64,000 nucleotides of DNA. Origin: Mucidula mucida (taxonomy: Eukaryota; Basidiomycota; Agaricomycetes; Agaricales; Physalacriaceae). The notes beneath the pieces were generated by a model that ran no database searches, was not told where the DNA came from, and worked only from the letters and a program-made list of their open reading frames with translations. Of the stretch, positions 45,870-56,197 are shown piece by piece. Position numbers and translations under genes: made by a program. Numbering within the stretch: position 1 is the first letter of the stretch; every line of letters begins with the position of its first letter. The stretch lies in NCBI GenBank assembly GCA_015501055.1, contig JADNYV010000001.1, positions 1,860,001 through 1,924,000 on the forward strand, read 5' to 3'.

Positions 45870-46940
45870 ATGTCTGACTCCACTTATCATCTGTACAAGT
45901 AAGCCAAGTTGTGTCTTGCATTCGGATCGAAGCTCATGTTCAACGACGTACAGCTACACCCCGTCTATACCTGCAGCTGCTATCTTTGCCGTCATATTCT
46001 TTGCGTCTGGTGCTATCCATGGCGTGCAACTATACCGAACCAAGGGCTGGTACTTCTTGGTTATGCTCATCGGCACATTTAGTGAGTCGGATTTTCGAGT
46101 TTTACCATGTCTACTAACTGTACTAGTGGAGAGCATCGGTTATGTTGGCAGGATCATATCCCACAACGATCCGCAGGCTCTTGGACCATTCATCATGCAA
46201 GAGCTCATGATCTTGCTAGCTCCTGCCCTCTTGGTATGTGGTCACTTACTAATGGCTTCCTCATCGTGCTCATACTCTTCACAGACCGCCAGCATCTACG
46301 TCGTCCTCGGACGCATCATCGTCTCCCTCCACGCCGAAAGACTCTCGCTCATTCGTGTCTCGCGGTTGACAAAGTTCTTCGTCTGTGGCGACGTCTTCAG
46401 TTTCTTGATCCAAAGTGGAGGTGCGCCACTATCTCTCGCCAACATCGTTGAAACACAGACTCACATTTCACGTCTTTCCAGGTGGCGGTCTCATGTCTCA
46501 GGGCAGCGACCTGGCAAGTACAGGTCAAAAAATTGTACTCGTGGGCCTCGCCGCACAGATACTGTGGTTTGGAGGTTTTGTGGTTGTATCAGCCGTATTC
46601 CATACGCGGATGCGGAAGTACAAGGTTCCGGAAGAGCAAGAGCAATGGCTTCGCCTCATGTACGTCCTATACGCGGCGAGCGGCCTGATCTTAGTTCGTT
46701 CTCTGTTCCGCATGGTCGAGTTTGGGCAAGGCCATGATGGGGCAATCATGGCCAACGAAGTGGTATGTTGGTTCGGCATTGTTCATGATTCTCTGGCTCA
46801 CTGTGTTGTAGTATCTGTATATCTTCGACGCCGTACTCATGACGATTGTCGTGCTGCTGTTCAACGTGTTTCATCCGCCAGCATACCTTCGCCAGATGAC
46901 AAGATACAGTGAGGGAGTTGGCCTCATAGAGCGAGTTTGA
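45870..46940 (+). CDS. RTA1-like seven-transmembrane protein
   Basis: Member of the fungal RTA1 family (lipid-translocating exporter-like membrane proteins; yeast Rta1 and Rsb1 are relatives). Starts MSDSTYHLYN|YTPSIPAAAIFAVIF; helices follow with GWYFLVMLIGTFMESIGYVG, LMILLAPALL, ASIYVVLGRIIVSL, FFVCGDVFSFLIQSGG, IVLVGLAAQILWFGGFVVVS, LYAASGLILVRSLFRMVEF and YIFDAVLMTIVVLLFNVFHP. The ESIGYVGR, RxxRxxE-like (RSLFRMVEF) and FHPP motifs are typical of the family. Five or so introns. TGA at 46938 after GVGLIERV. Transport substrate unknown. Confidence 0.9.
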
Positions 46941-47015
46941 TACTTGATTAGACATTCTTTTCTTTCACATACCATGGCACTTTTGTAGGTCAAAAGGACT
47001 ATACAATACTCATAA

Positions 47016-47280
47016 TTACCCAACAGTCGGCTGCTTGTAGTCTGAAGCACATACTGTTGGCAACATTGAAGAAGACTGAGCGACCTTGTAAAGGTGAACG
47101 ACTGAGCTTGACATGCCTATAAAGGCGAAGAAACCCAGGAAACTGCTAGTTTTACGATAGTTCAGTCAAAGGGCACTCAAAAAGCATTAGAATGACTTAC
47201 ATGTACAACACTGAGAGAATGATGGGGGAAAATATATAACGATACATGCTAATGCAGAGAATCAGCGCCACTTCAGCCAT
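47016..47280 (-). CDS. Possible small two-helix membrane protein
   Basis: Tentative. Read on the minus strand, ATG at 47280 opens MAEVALILCISMYRYIFSPI ILSVLY. A near-perfect donor (AT|GTAAGTC) and an acceptor CTAG about 55 bases on restore an open frame (ISFLGFFAFIGMSSSVVHLY) ending KQPTVG and TAA at 47016. Two hydrophobic segments would fit a membrane peptide of roughly 70 residues. It begins only about 40 bases after the MIS12 stop, so it could simply be MIS12 3' UTR with a chance frame. I recognise no family. Confidence 0.25.
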
Positions 47281-47319
47281 TTCACGTTGTCACTCACAAA
47301 GTACAACCAAAGACGAAAT

Positions 47320-48268
47320 TTAGGACGTGTCCATCTGCGAAGAATTGCCCAAACTCTTCCTCACGCCTTTGGCAAGCTCGAACGCCTGGAGCATCTTCTT
47401 GAGCTGCTCCGCTGTTCCAATGTCTGACTCCCTGGTTCTAATATCACCCATCTCGCTTGACCCTTCACCCCTCGCAAGAAGCTGTTCCACCGCCCAGCTC
47501 AAATAACCTTCTTTGCTCGTTTCCCACTTCTGCTTGCCTGGGTCTGCCAGCTGAAGCCGAGCAAGTGTCTGGGGAGTCTCTGGATCGAGTTCTGGGAGCT
47601 GGGACACGGTGTTGAAAAGGGCTTTGAGGTTCTTGGGGACAGTCGCGTAGGTTTGAATGGCGGTGGTATCGAAGACCTGCAGGCGTTCAAGACGTTTGTC
47701 AACTATGGCTTTACGCGCTTCGGCGACGCGAAGTGCTTTGGTGAGGGTGCGCTTTAGAGTGCGTTGCTGCGCGTTGGGTTGGTCGACAATCATGAACACA
47801 GGTTGCAAAACGCACCTCGTCTATCTTGGCTCTAAGCTCTGTCGCTTCATCCATGAGGGCCTGTTCTTGTTCCGGAGTGACGGTCAGATCCAGGCCTTGT
47901 TGGTGTGGCAGGACAATTGGCAGGTCGAAAGGCACCGCGAAGATATTGCGTAGAGACCATGCCTCCAAGTAGTCGAACGCCATGTCCGTGTGGAATTCGA
48001 GTAGAGTCTGAAAGGCAACTAAGCCCTGCTCTACTTCCTGATTACCGTCCCAGTTCTCGCTGCCCGGGTGGTCTACCGCGCGATCTTCGACCCATTTCTC
48101 GAGGAACGCCTCCATGCCGTTGACTCCATCGTCGATAGAGTCGTTGGCAATGTTTATGATATCGTCTAGGAGAAGCTGAGGGGAGAATCCGAGTGCCTCT
48201 GCAAGCAATAGAGGTGGAATGGCTTGATACGTTTTCGTGGCTGCTTCTTGTTGTGGTGGTTCACCCAT
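47320..48268 (-). CDS. MIS12: Kinetochore protein Mis12/Mtw1
   Basis: Subunit of the MIND/Mis12 complex linking centromeric chromatin to the Ndc80 complex. The N-terminal head is typical: ALGFSPQLLLDDIINIANDS, GMEAFLEKWVED, EQGLVAFQTLLEFHTDMAFD and LEAWSLRNIFAVPFDLPIVL followed by PHQQGLDL. Coiled-coil segments follow (ALMDEATELRAKIDE|QRTLKRTLTKALRVAEARKA). One intron (GTGCGT..CGCAG, about 47763-47812) joins them. The C-terminus ends LGNSSQMDTS with TAA at 47320. I used ATG 48268 (MGEPPQQEAATKTYQ), just before the conserved domain; an upstream in-frame ATG at 48385 would add a Cys-rich, non-conserved stretch. Length about 297 residues, normal for the family. Confidence 0.9.
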
Positions 48269-48383
48269 GAGTTCTGATCTGGCACGCGTCTGATCGGAAG
48301 ATCTTGCTTGACTCTTGCCACCGCAATGTCTGAACGTGAAATTCGCATAACAAGCAGCGGGAAAATGAAAACCTGGATTTCCC

Positions 48384-49055
48384 ATGCCCTCGACTGTCTA
48401 CAGGTCTACATTATCTTCGTTGACCCTCCCGTGTCCGTTCTGACATTGTGGTAAGTAGAAAGATGAAACGCAACCAATTGTGTTCCACACGCTGCCAAAC
48501 CCGCCGACGAAGCCTAGCTCTAAACCTGCTGCTCCTACGAATCCAACTATGCTGGTACCACGTCTTGTGTCGGTGGTAGAAATCATCAAACGCGAATATA
48601 TCAAAACCTTGGAATTGTCGCATTCGACGAGATTGCTCGGCCTGCATCAGTACAACCAAGTCGGTTCGCTGGAAGAATTGGGACGGCGCCTGTGATTAGT
48701 GACAGCATCGGTGAGGGAGAGCAACGTGCCGAAAATCTCATTAAGGCTCTGGACGGAAAGAAGTGCGTTTGTTCATTTTTATGGTCAACGCATGTCAGTC
48801 AATCTTCCAGTATAAAACACGTCCAAACTCCATACATGAAAATTACACTGAGCCTCGTTGAGCTTCCAGAGCTTAAAGATAAAGGTGCAACGTAGGTCTG
48901 CATATCAATCTTTTCGATCGAATAATTGATTCTCGTATAGATATCAGCCTCCACTGAAGCGGAAAATGTCCAAATCTGCAAAAACGCGTGCCAAGAAAAG
49001 AGAGAAGAAGGCGGATGATTCTGCAGGTGGACTGCCTGCTGAGGTTGGGAGTTAA
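48384..49055 (+). CDS. Alba-domain RNase P/MRP subunit, Rpp25/Pop6-like
   Basis: Predicted RNA-binding subunit of RNase P or MRP, nucleolar. Diagnostic text: LVSVVEIIKREYIKTLELSH, LLGLHQYNQVGSLEELG, QRAENLIKALDGKK, TPYMKITLSLVELPELKDKG followed by ATYQPPLKRK, and a basic tail SKSAKTRAKKREKKADDSAG. The LLGLHQ and GATYQPP pieces resemble Rpp25 (GLHQ, GYQPP). It ends LPAEVGS with TAA at 49053. The start is uncertain: an ATG at 48384 can reach the conserved frame through an intron ending at 48458 (KDETQPIVFHTLPNPP), but its donor is weak. The gene converges with RAD51, with 118 bases between stops. Confidence 0.6.
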
Positions 49056-49173
49056 CTGTAATTTGCTTATGTCGAGGAGAATGCACAGTGACACGGCCGA
49101 TACAGTTTGTACGAGATTTCCGAGAATAATGGGAGCAGTATTGTACACGTTGGAACAGCAAAAATGTCCAGAA

Positions 49174-50442
49174 TCAAGTCTCCTCTTCGGGATCGCCAAT
49201 ACCACTCGGCAAAATAGCGAAATGCGTTTCCATCTCAGGCAAGCAAGGTGAGTCGTATATCTTGCATGAACGTGTATTTCCACGCGACTTCTTAAGTTGG
49301 AGTCTGCAGAAAGTACGTGAGAAAGGTTCTATGAATAGAACGCCCTCGCGTACCGGGTTGTCGAAGCATGGGCCATAATATTTCCCCCAATAGGCTTCTT
49401 CTCGTTGCTAGCGTAAGGGCCGGCGGCGGCGTCTGGGCTGGACATGACTTGGTTCGTCACTACCACGGCAATACCGTACTGAAGCAGATAAACATGAAGA
49501 ATGTTATGATAACGACGACGCCTTACCTCATCGGCAAGTCGCTGTAATGTCCGCAAGAATTTGCCAAGATGATTCTGGCGCGAGGATAGCTCACCACGAC
49601 CACTGAAATCAGTACGATAGAGAGCGGTACATGAATCAACGATCAATAGACAAAATCTGGAAATTGAGTTAGACTTATGCGCATTTATATGCACGAATCT
49701 GACACGAACCTGGACTCTGACATCAACGCGCTCGCACTTATCAATAGAGCATTCTGATGATCCGCATTGTACGCGCGAGCATAGGCCACATTATCCAAGA
49801 CTTCTTCTCCGTTTAAGCCATATCGCTCTGCAACGGCCAGAAGACGAACCGGCCGGAAGGTGCCTTCAGTATCGATGTAGAGGCATTTGCCCTCACCACC
49901 ACCCATGCTCACAGGCAACTGACAAGTGACGGCTAGGGTATGGCATATCTGCGACTTTCCTGTCCTGAACTCGCCAAATAGCTCGGTTATCGCGCCCGTT
50001 TCGATGCCGCCTATCTAAAGTTAGACGTCATTGAACCCACGTTTCGAGAGCCTCACCTCCAAGAAGAGCATCAAGTTGTTTGGATCCAGTCGTAATATGT
50101 ACGAGTTCGGCTCTCCGCGCGTGGACTTCTGTAGCACTCTGGAATCCGAGCGGCACGATCTTTTGCGCTGCCATGTTGGTCAGCACAGGCAGTCATTAAC
50201 AAGATGAGTGACACACCTTCTGCCAAGATCTTGTCTGCCTTCTGCTCAGATATACCCTTGATGATGACAAGGTTCTTCTTGGGAGTAAAGGCGACAGCCT
50301 CAACGGTACGCAGCCCAGCGTCTTCTAGTTTCTTGATGTCGTTGGCGTGGATGCCAGCCCCCTGCAGCTTTCCAACAAGGATGGGACCATTCAACTGGTA
50401 GTCCTCGCCTTCCTGTTCCATATCCTGTGAGGCTTGCAACAT
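49174..50442 (-). CDS. RAD51: RAD51 recombinase
   Basis: Forms filaments on single-stranded DNA and drives strand exchange in homologous recombination. N-terminal HhH region: [40 protein letters not shown]. The ATPase core has [20 protein letters not shown] (Walker A GEFRTGKS), [60 protein letters not shown] (Walker B LLIVDS), [37 protein letters not shown] and [14 protein letters not shown]. The last exon has [20 protein letters not shown] and ends IGDPEEET with TGA at 49174. I chose ATG 50442 ([19 protein letters not shown]); an internal ATG at 50421 is also possible. Confidence 0.96.
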
Positions 50443-50585
50443 TGAAGGCGACAATGTGTTATGACTGGTGAACGACAAAGGGAGAGTCAGCAAAGTTCCC
50501 ACGCGTGAAAGGCGTGTCTTAAGACATCACGGGATCGCAAAAGTTACGCGTGACCAACTTTCTTTCCACCATCATCTCGCCGTTA

Positions 50586-52078
50586 ATGGATCAGACAGAG
50601 GTGAATTGCTACAGGATCCATTACATGATAGCCTGGCTGACATCTCTTACAGCTTTCCAATGCTTCTACCAAGGTCGAATCGCCACCCATCAATGCGCTA
50701 CCACACGAACTCTTTTCACACATCCTATTCTGCTGCTGTGAAGCAACGTCACCCGGACAAGATCTATATGACCTCCTGTCCTCGATAACGGCTGTGTGTC
50801 GTCACTGGAGGGACGTTGCCATTGCAAGCTCCGAACTCTGGACCAAGATCGCGTTCGGGCAAGATTCCTACATTCGTCACACAGCCAGGTTCCTAGAACG
50901 CTCGACTTCGCGTCTTATCACTGTTCACGTCAATATCACCCCGTTGTCCAGTTTTGTTCATAGTAAATTTTTGTGGGCACAATACAACCTCATCTCACCC
51001 GGTTGCGAACGCTCAAACTCACGATACACAATGCACCAGAATTTGGCAGACGCACAGGCTTAGAGAATTATAATTCGATCCAGGATGTACTCTCGAGCAC
51101 CCTCCTACCACATCTCACGCATCTGCTCGTATATTCGCAGGCTGTTATTCCTGCGAATTCGGCGCATGCCACCATCCAAGCACCTAGTCTACGGTGGTTA
51201 AATGTCCACCACCTACCAATGTCATCCATCACTCCCATCCTCAGCTTACGACTTTGATCATACATGAATTTTGCCCAACGTGGCAAGGGTTTAACGATGT
51301 GATCCTGACATGTTCGTCGCTCAAAACGCTTGTTCTCCCTTCTTTCGGTCACGGTTGGCCCCCGCACTCTCATACGCAGGATTACGATCCAAATGATGCG
51401 GCGTCCCGAATCAGCGCCCCATCGTTGCGCTCCCTCGCAGTCGGCATCAGTCAGCAGCGTGATTGCATATTGTTATCTCTTCTCGATCTGCCCAACCTTG
51501 AATATTTGGCAGTTTCCGGAAACGGATCCATGTCGAAGCTTTTTATGAGCTTACCCAAACTTACTACTCTTCGACTGAATGACGCGATGGTTGCCCAGCA
51601 AGCGTCATTCTTTCGCAGTCTGCCGCAGTTGCGGCGCCTGGAGCTCATCAATGTTTATCCAGACGCACAAATTGTCACCAGTCATCCCCGTGGTACCAAC
51701 TTCCCTTTTCCTCGCCTCTCCTCTCTGGCGTATGTCTCAGAGAAGAAAGCCAACTTCGGTACCCGTGACTGGCTACTGTCCGTTGCTCGATTGGGCGCCT
51801 CACCTTTTACTATCGAGCTTGGAGGGGCTGCTGTTAAAATTTTGGACTTTACCGAGGAGTATGAAAAGGAAGCGTTGAGGAAACGCGACATTTTCATTAT
51901 CAATGCCGGTATTCTGGGTGGGCTCTTGGATGAAAATGACTGTCCCGATTATGAGGACAACTTCAGTGACGATATGAGTGATCTTGACGATTTTGAAGAC
52001 TACGATGTTTGGGAGGAGGACGAAGAAGAGGAGTTTGATCACGAGGAGGACGAATATGACTATTTCTTCAACGGCTGA
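50586..52078 (+). CDS. F-box/LRR-type protein, second paralog
   Basis: Same design as the gene at 44.1-45.5 kb. A five-codon first exon (MDQTE) joins through a 53-base intron (GTGAAT..TTACAG) to LSNASTKVESPPINALPHEL, then FSHILFCCCEATSPG and AVCRHWRDVAIASSELWTKI, an F-box-like domain. LRR-like stretches follow (LTRLRTLKLTIHNA, LPHLTHLLVYS, SLKTLVLPSFGHG, SLRSLAVGIS, DLPNLEYLAVSGNG, QLRRLELINVYP), then an acidic tail (DYEDNFSDDMSDLDDFEDYD). Frame is lost at 50961-50980 (A3T5) and 51231-51250; one extra base at each gives SKFFVGTIQPHLTRL and ILSLTTLIIHEF. Because other essential genes here show the same fault, I regard it as intact rather than a pseudogene. Confidence 0.8.
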
Positions 52079-52611
52079 ATGTGTAGATATTACTCAATGA
52101 CTTTCTTTGTTCGGCACTCTGATACGTCTTGTATCCTAGCATTATCGTAGGGACTGTATCTTCTCCAATGATGTATATGTTACTGCATTGCGAGTCATGC
52201 TGCTTGTGAAAGGACTCGAAGAACTGAGTACAATGGGGAAGTCGGAATATAAATCTCTTGCAGAAACACCTTGTCTCCAAAGTAATGCGAGATGATACGG
52301 TGGTCCTCCCTGATGGAGGGAACTTCAATGTCCTCGCGAACATGGCAACTAACACAGCGACATGAGCAAGGCTTTTGTGCTTGCCAGCAGAATTAGTTCA
52401 ACGTACAACCTTCAGTACAAATGTCCAGTAGTATTGCGATTCGCGATCCGCAACTTGCCCTCTGCGCCACTGTAAGTATGATCATTCCAAGCCTCAAACC
52501 GTGTCTTAGAGCTTGAAGACGCTCTCCCTCTCAAGTTGTACATAAACATGCTTACCTATTACTCTTGTACATGCTTGTAAGATACTGCACATTCTAATCC
52601 TAAAGCCCCAA
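52079..52611. other. Convergent 3' spacer, no gene
   Basis: About 530 bases between the F-box 2 stop and the transportin stop. A 95-codon minus-strand frame (52068-52355) overlaps the F-box end and has no recognisable content. Nothing else was seen. Confidence 0.4.
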
Positions 52612-55600
52612 CTAGCTGAAATCCTGCCTTCTGTCTCTCGCTTTCCTGGTTGCCCTTCTCAGTGTCAATACCGTATATCGAACTTTATCATACTGTCCGG
52701 TTTTTACAATGCTACGAGGAAACGTTAGAGCCCAGCTACACAGAAGTGTGAAGACGAACCTCCCCATATCCAACAAAAACATCGATTTTGTGTCGGCCGA
52801 GGCCTTCGAATTGGGTATATTCCCTAAAATGTTGGGCAGAGCACCCATCACCTCTGTCGGCCACAGCATGGTCGCAGAACGCAATATTGAGACTACTGCT
52901 CCTGTTTTTTCTTCGTAGAAGTCGCCAACGAGACCGTCAAGAACAGCGCTGATAAGCGGTAGACCTTCTTTGAGGAACGTCGAGCGGATAACAACTGTGT
53001 AAGGAGAGGTCGTCCCGAATTCATCATATGCTAGTATGTCCCGGAAAAGGTCAAGCGCGACTGCGACGATGCCATTGTATACAACGCCAAGGATGGGTAT
53101 GCAGATCTTGAATGCGAGCTCGAATGTAGCTGGATGGAAGAAGACGTCTGGTGCATGGTATAACAGCAAACCAACCAAATGGACGTAATCCTCAAGAACT
53201 GCAATACAATTAGCGAAAGACCAAAAAAAGTAAAAACAACGCACTGTCGGGGATAGATGTGGGTAACTTTGTCTGGAGTATAGTCGCAAGTCGCTGCGTC
53301 GACCGCTGATACACATCCATAAGAGCCCCGCGAACGAACTCGTCCCCGTCGTGGCCGTACTCTTGAACAAGCTTCCCGCAGATCCAGAGATAGCTAGAAA
53401 TTTCACTGGAATCGAATAGCGCCGCTAGTCTCCTTAGAACAGCCGGGGCAACAACTCTTCCCGCTCGTCCGTAGAACGGCACACCCCATCGTAAGACTCT
53501 GTTCGTCCGCTCCGCCACATCGTACTCGTTGCCATATTTCGCAAGGAAACCGTCAAACACTGGCCACATTTGCGTGACCGTGTTCTGACACGCAGATGGC
53601 AGGTCTTCACCAAAGCTGCGGATAACGAACAACATGGCTTCCAGGTTTTCTAGGCTACCTGTAGAGGTGTGTTTGAGTGAGCGTTAGTTATTTGAAGAAG
53701 GTAGATACGTACCACAAACGGACGCCATCTCATCTTTGGTGACTGCCGCTTTATTTGTGACAGCAAGCATTTCGGACAGGATATCGTCCGAGAATTGACG
53801 TAAAGAAGACGCCGCCGTTTCCATAGGCATAGCAGATATGACATGCGCAATCGCCTCGTAGACCTGTACTTTGTCTTCATGGTGTAATTTAGCACCCGAG
53901 CTTTTCAGGAACGTATGAAGCGTTGGCAAGAAGTCAGTGAGATGCTAGTGCAAGATATGAGGTGACTGAGTTCTGAAAGGATTCGTTCCCTTACCTTTTT
54001 ACAATCTTGACATAGATACTTGAGTGCCATACCAGCAGCCGAACTAACTTCGAGATCTCCAGTATCGAACCCAGAGGAGATGTACTGAAGTTGGAACGAG
54101 ATGTAAGTCGGATGATGACATATCCACTCTGTGTACCTCGAGATGATAAGAAGAGTGGCAAACCGAACTTTGGGATGGTCCGGAAGTGTAGGAATCAAAT
54201 CCAAGATTTTGGGAACAGCGCCTTCATCTTCGGGGTTGACCTCAGCTCCCATAGACCGTAGGCCGAACAGCGGCGCCTCAATATCCTGCCAGGTAACATT
54301 GGGCCCTTGAGACAGTGCGTTAGAGATCATGGCGTGCGCGGCCAATAGGCAAGTATCCGAGCCGAGGACGACGCAGCAGTCCTTCAAGGTGTCGCCCATG
54401 ACATGCCTGAACGACCGAAAATCGTCCGCCTCTTGACCGGTTAAGGGACTCGAGTCGGGAGGGAAGTGCAGGTGGTTGATTATGACAGTCAAGAGGGATT
54501 GGTACGCATTCTGAAAAATGGGGGGAACAGGTTGATGAGTTTGGAAGTGAGTGGCGAGTTGCATCCAGAACGGGAACGTGATAGGCACAATATCCAAATC
54601 ATGATAGGCCGAGCATTCTCCAATGGCCTCTACAATTGGAAAGAATACCTCGGTGTGTTGAACAACGAGGGCACGGTACGTGTAACCCGCCTCCGAGAAG
54701 ATGCGGGCAAAGCCTTTGATCTTGTCGGGATCGCCGCTCTGAGCACTGAGCTGAGGGCGTAGAGCAATCACGCGTGGAACGATGAGCTGTATGACAGGCA
54801 TGTTATTGTCGACCTCCTGCGTCTCGTGGATCAAATCACATATGACGTTGGTCGCCGCATCGAAGAGTTGATCAGATGCGAGAGCATCAAAGGCAAAGGC
54901 GAACAACGGTGTCTCTGCAAGCTTAGATGGACTGACTTCCCCCGCTGTAAGCCAGCTACGCAGACAGTTGAATACCTGCTCCTGTACAGAGGCAGTCACG
55001 CCTGTATTGATCGTGAGCGATAGTGAAGATCAGAGCCGTGAATTATGACGCGCCTGGAGCCTGAAGGTACATCGCAAGAAGTCCTACGATTTGCTGAGAG
55101 TTGGCCGTAAGCAGAGAAGATGATTTCGTAACAAGATCTTCGTCCTTGAATTGTTGATGAGTAAAAGAGAGCGAAGTGGGTGGTGATACGCACGGTTAAA
55201 GGGTATCTGGTAGCGCTGCTCAACTCCTCCGGTAGCAATGTGAGGAACTGCAGTAAGACCGGAACCGTAGTGGGATTCTTTCCAAATGTCTCAACAATTT
55301 GTTGTACTGGATTCTGCCATGCGGGATACTGCAGCGCAAGTCCAATTAGCGCCAGACACAACTGTACGATTATCGTTCGCGGTCCTGTCTGATATTGCTG
55401 AAGGGCGGTGATCAATGTGTCCCGTAGGGCAGGAATATTGGCCGCATCCACTTGGGTGAGATCGTATGTGACCTGCGTCGAGAAAGAGCATCAGTGACTA
55501 TGCCTTGGTCCGATCGCTGCTCGATTCACCTTGCTCCGGAACGTCTGGGCAGCGAAAATCTTGGCGGCCTGGGGCGCCTCGGGAGAGAGGAGGAGGACAT

Positions 55601-55799
55601 TGCAGGTTGCCCAAGCCTCAGACTAGGACAATGGCGAACAGAGGCAACGGTCAGACGGGAATGTCGAAGGACGTCCAGGCGAAACAATTACAGAATGTTG
55701 GAAGTCCTGGAGCCAAGAGTTGGCAGTCTCCAGTGACGCTTTGTCGGGTGCACGAGAAAACACGTCAAGTGCTGAAAGCACGGTTTGAATGCTATCCAT
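52612..55799 (-). CDS. MTR10: Karyopherin transportin-3/Mtr10-like nuclear import receptor
   Basis: Importin-beta family receptor; Mtr10/TNPO3 imports SR-type RNA-binding proteins and tRNA. HEAT repeats fill the protein. The N-terminus MDSIQTVLSALDVFSRAPDK, DANSWLQDFQHS-like and AAKIFAAQTFRSKVTYDL is the importin-N start. Family blocks: ALQQYQTGPRTIIVQLCLAL, LALQYPAWQNPVQQIVETFG, VPVLLQFLTLLPEEL, FNCLRSWLTAGEVSPSKLAE, TYRALVVQHTEVFFPIVEAI and ALKYLCQDCKK. ATG 55799 to TAG 52612 spans 3.2 kb with several introns, giving roughly 900-950 residues, the usual size. Codons run in frame without the losses seen in neighbouring genes. Confidence 0.88.
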
Positions 55800-56197
55800 C
55801 TCGGATGGATGGATGTACAAGGAAGGAAGGAGAGTGAGATCACCATCTCCAATTCGGGTCTATGTAGCCTTGTTTATCATCTTCATCAACATTCTTACAA
55901 GTTCAACGAGTTGCATGTATGGTATATACTGGATGACCGCAATCTGTACATGCATTCCAACAGAAAAAATAGTGGTATATTCCCCAAGCCACCACGTAGA
56001 ACAAGGAAGTCGTAGAAAAGCATACTAGACGTAAAGAGGATATCCATGCAAAAGAGTGTGGGGGTTCACGAAAACCAAAGATGTTAATACTAAACAGACC
56101 ATAGAACGATGTACGAGAGAGTAGGAAAAAAGAAGAGCGTCAATGACAGAAAACCGGTAATAATAGGTTGGTTTTCCGCGAGGAAGAAAGAAAGGAT
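55800..56197. other. Spacer between septin stop and transportin start, no gene
   Basis: About 400 bases between same-strand genes. It should hold the septin 3' UTR and the promoter of the transportin gene. Short frames at 55785-56028 are uncharacteristic. Confidence 0.4.

Noticed and set aside
50586..52078. F-box 2 as a pseudogene because of two frame breaks
   Set aside because: The same one-base breaks occur in essential genes in this window, so sequence error is more likely.
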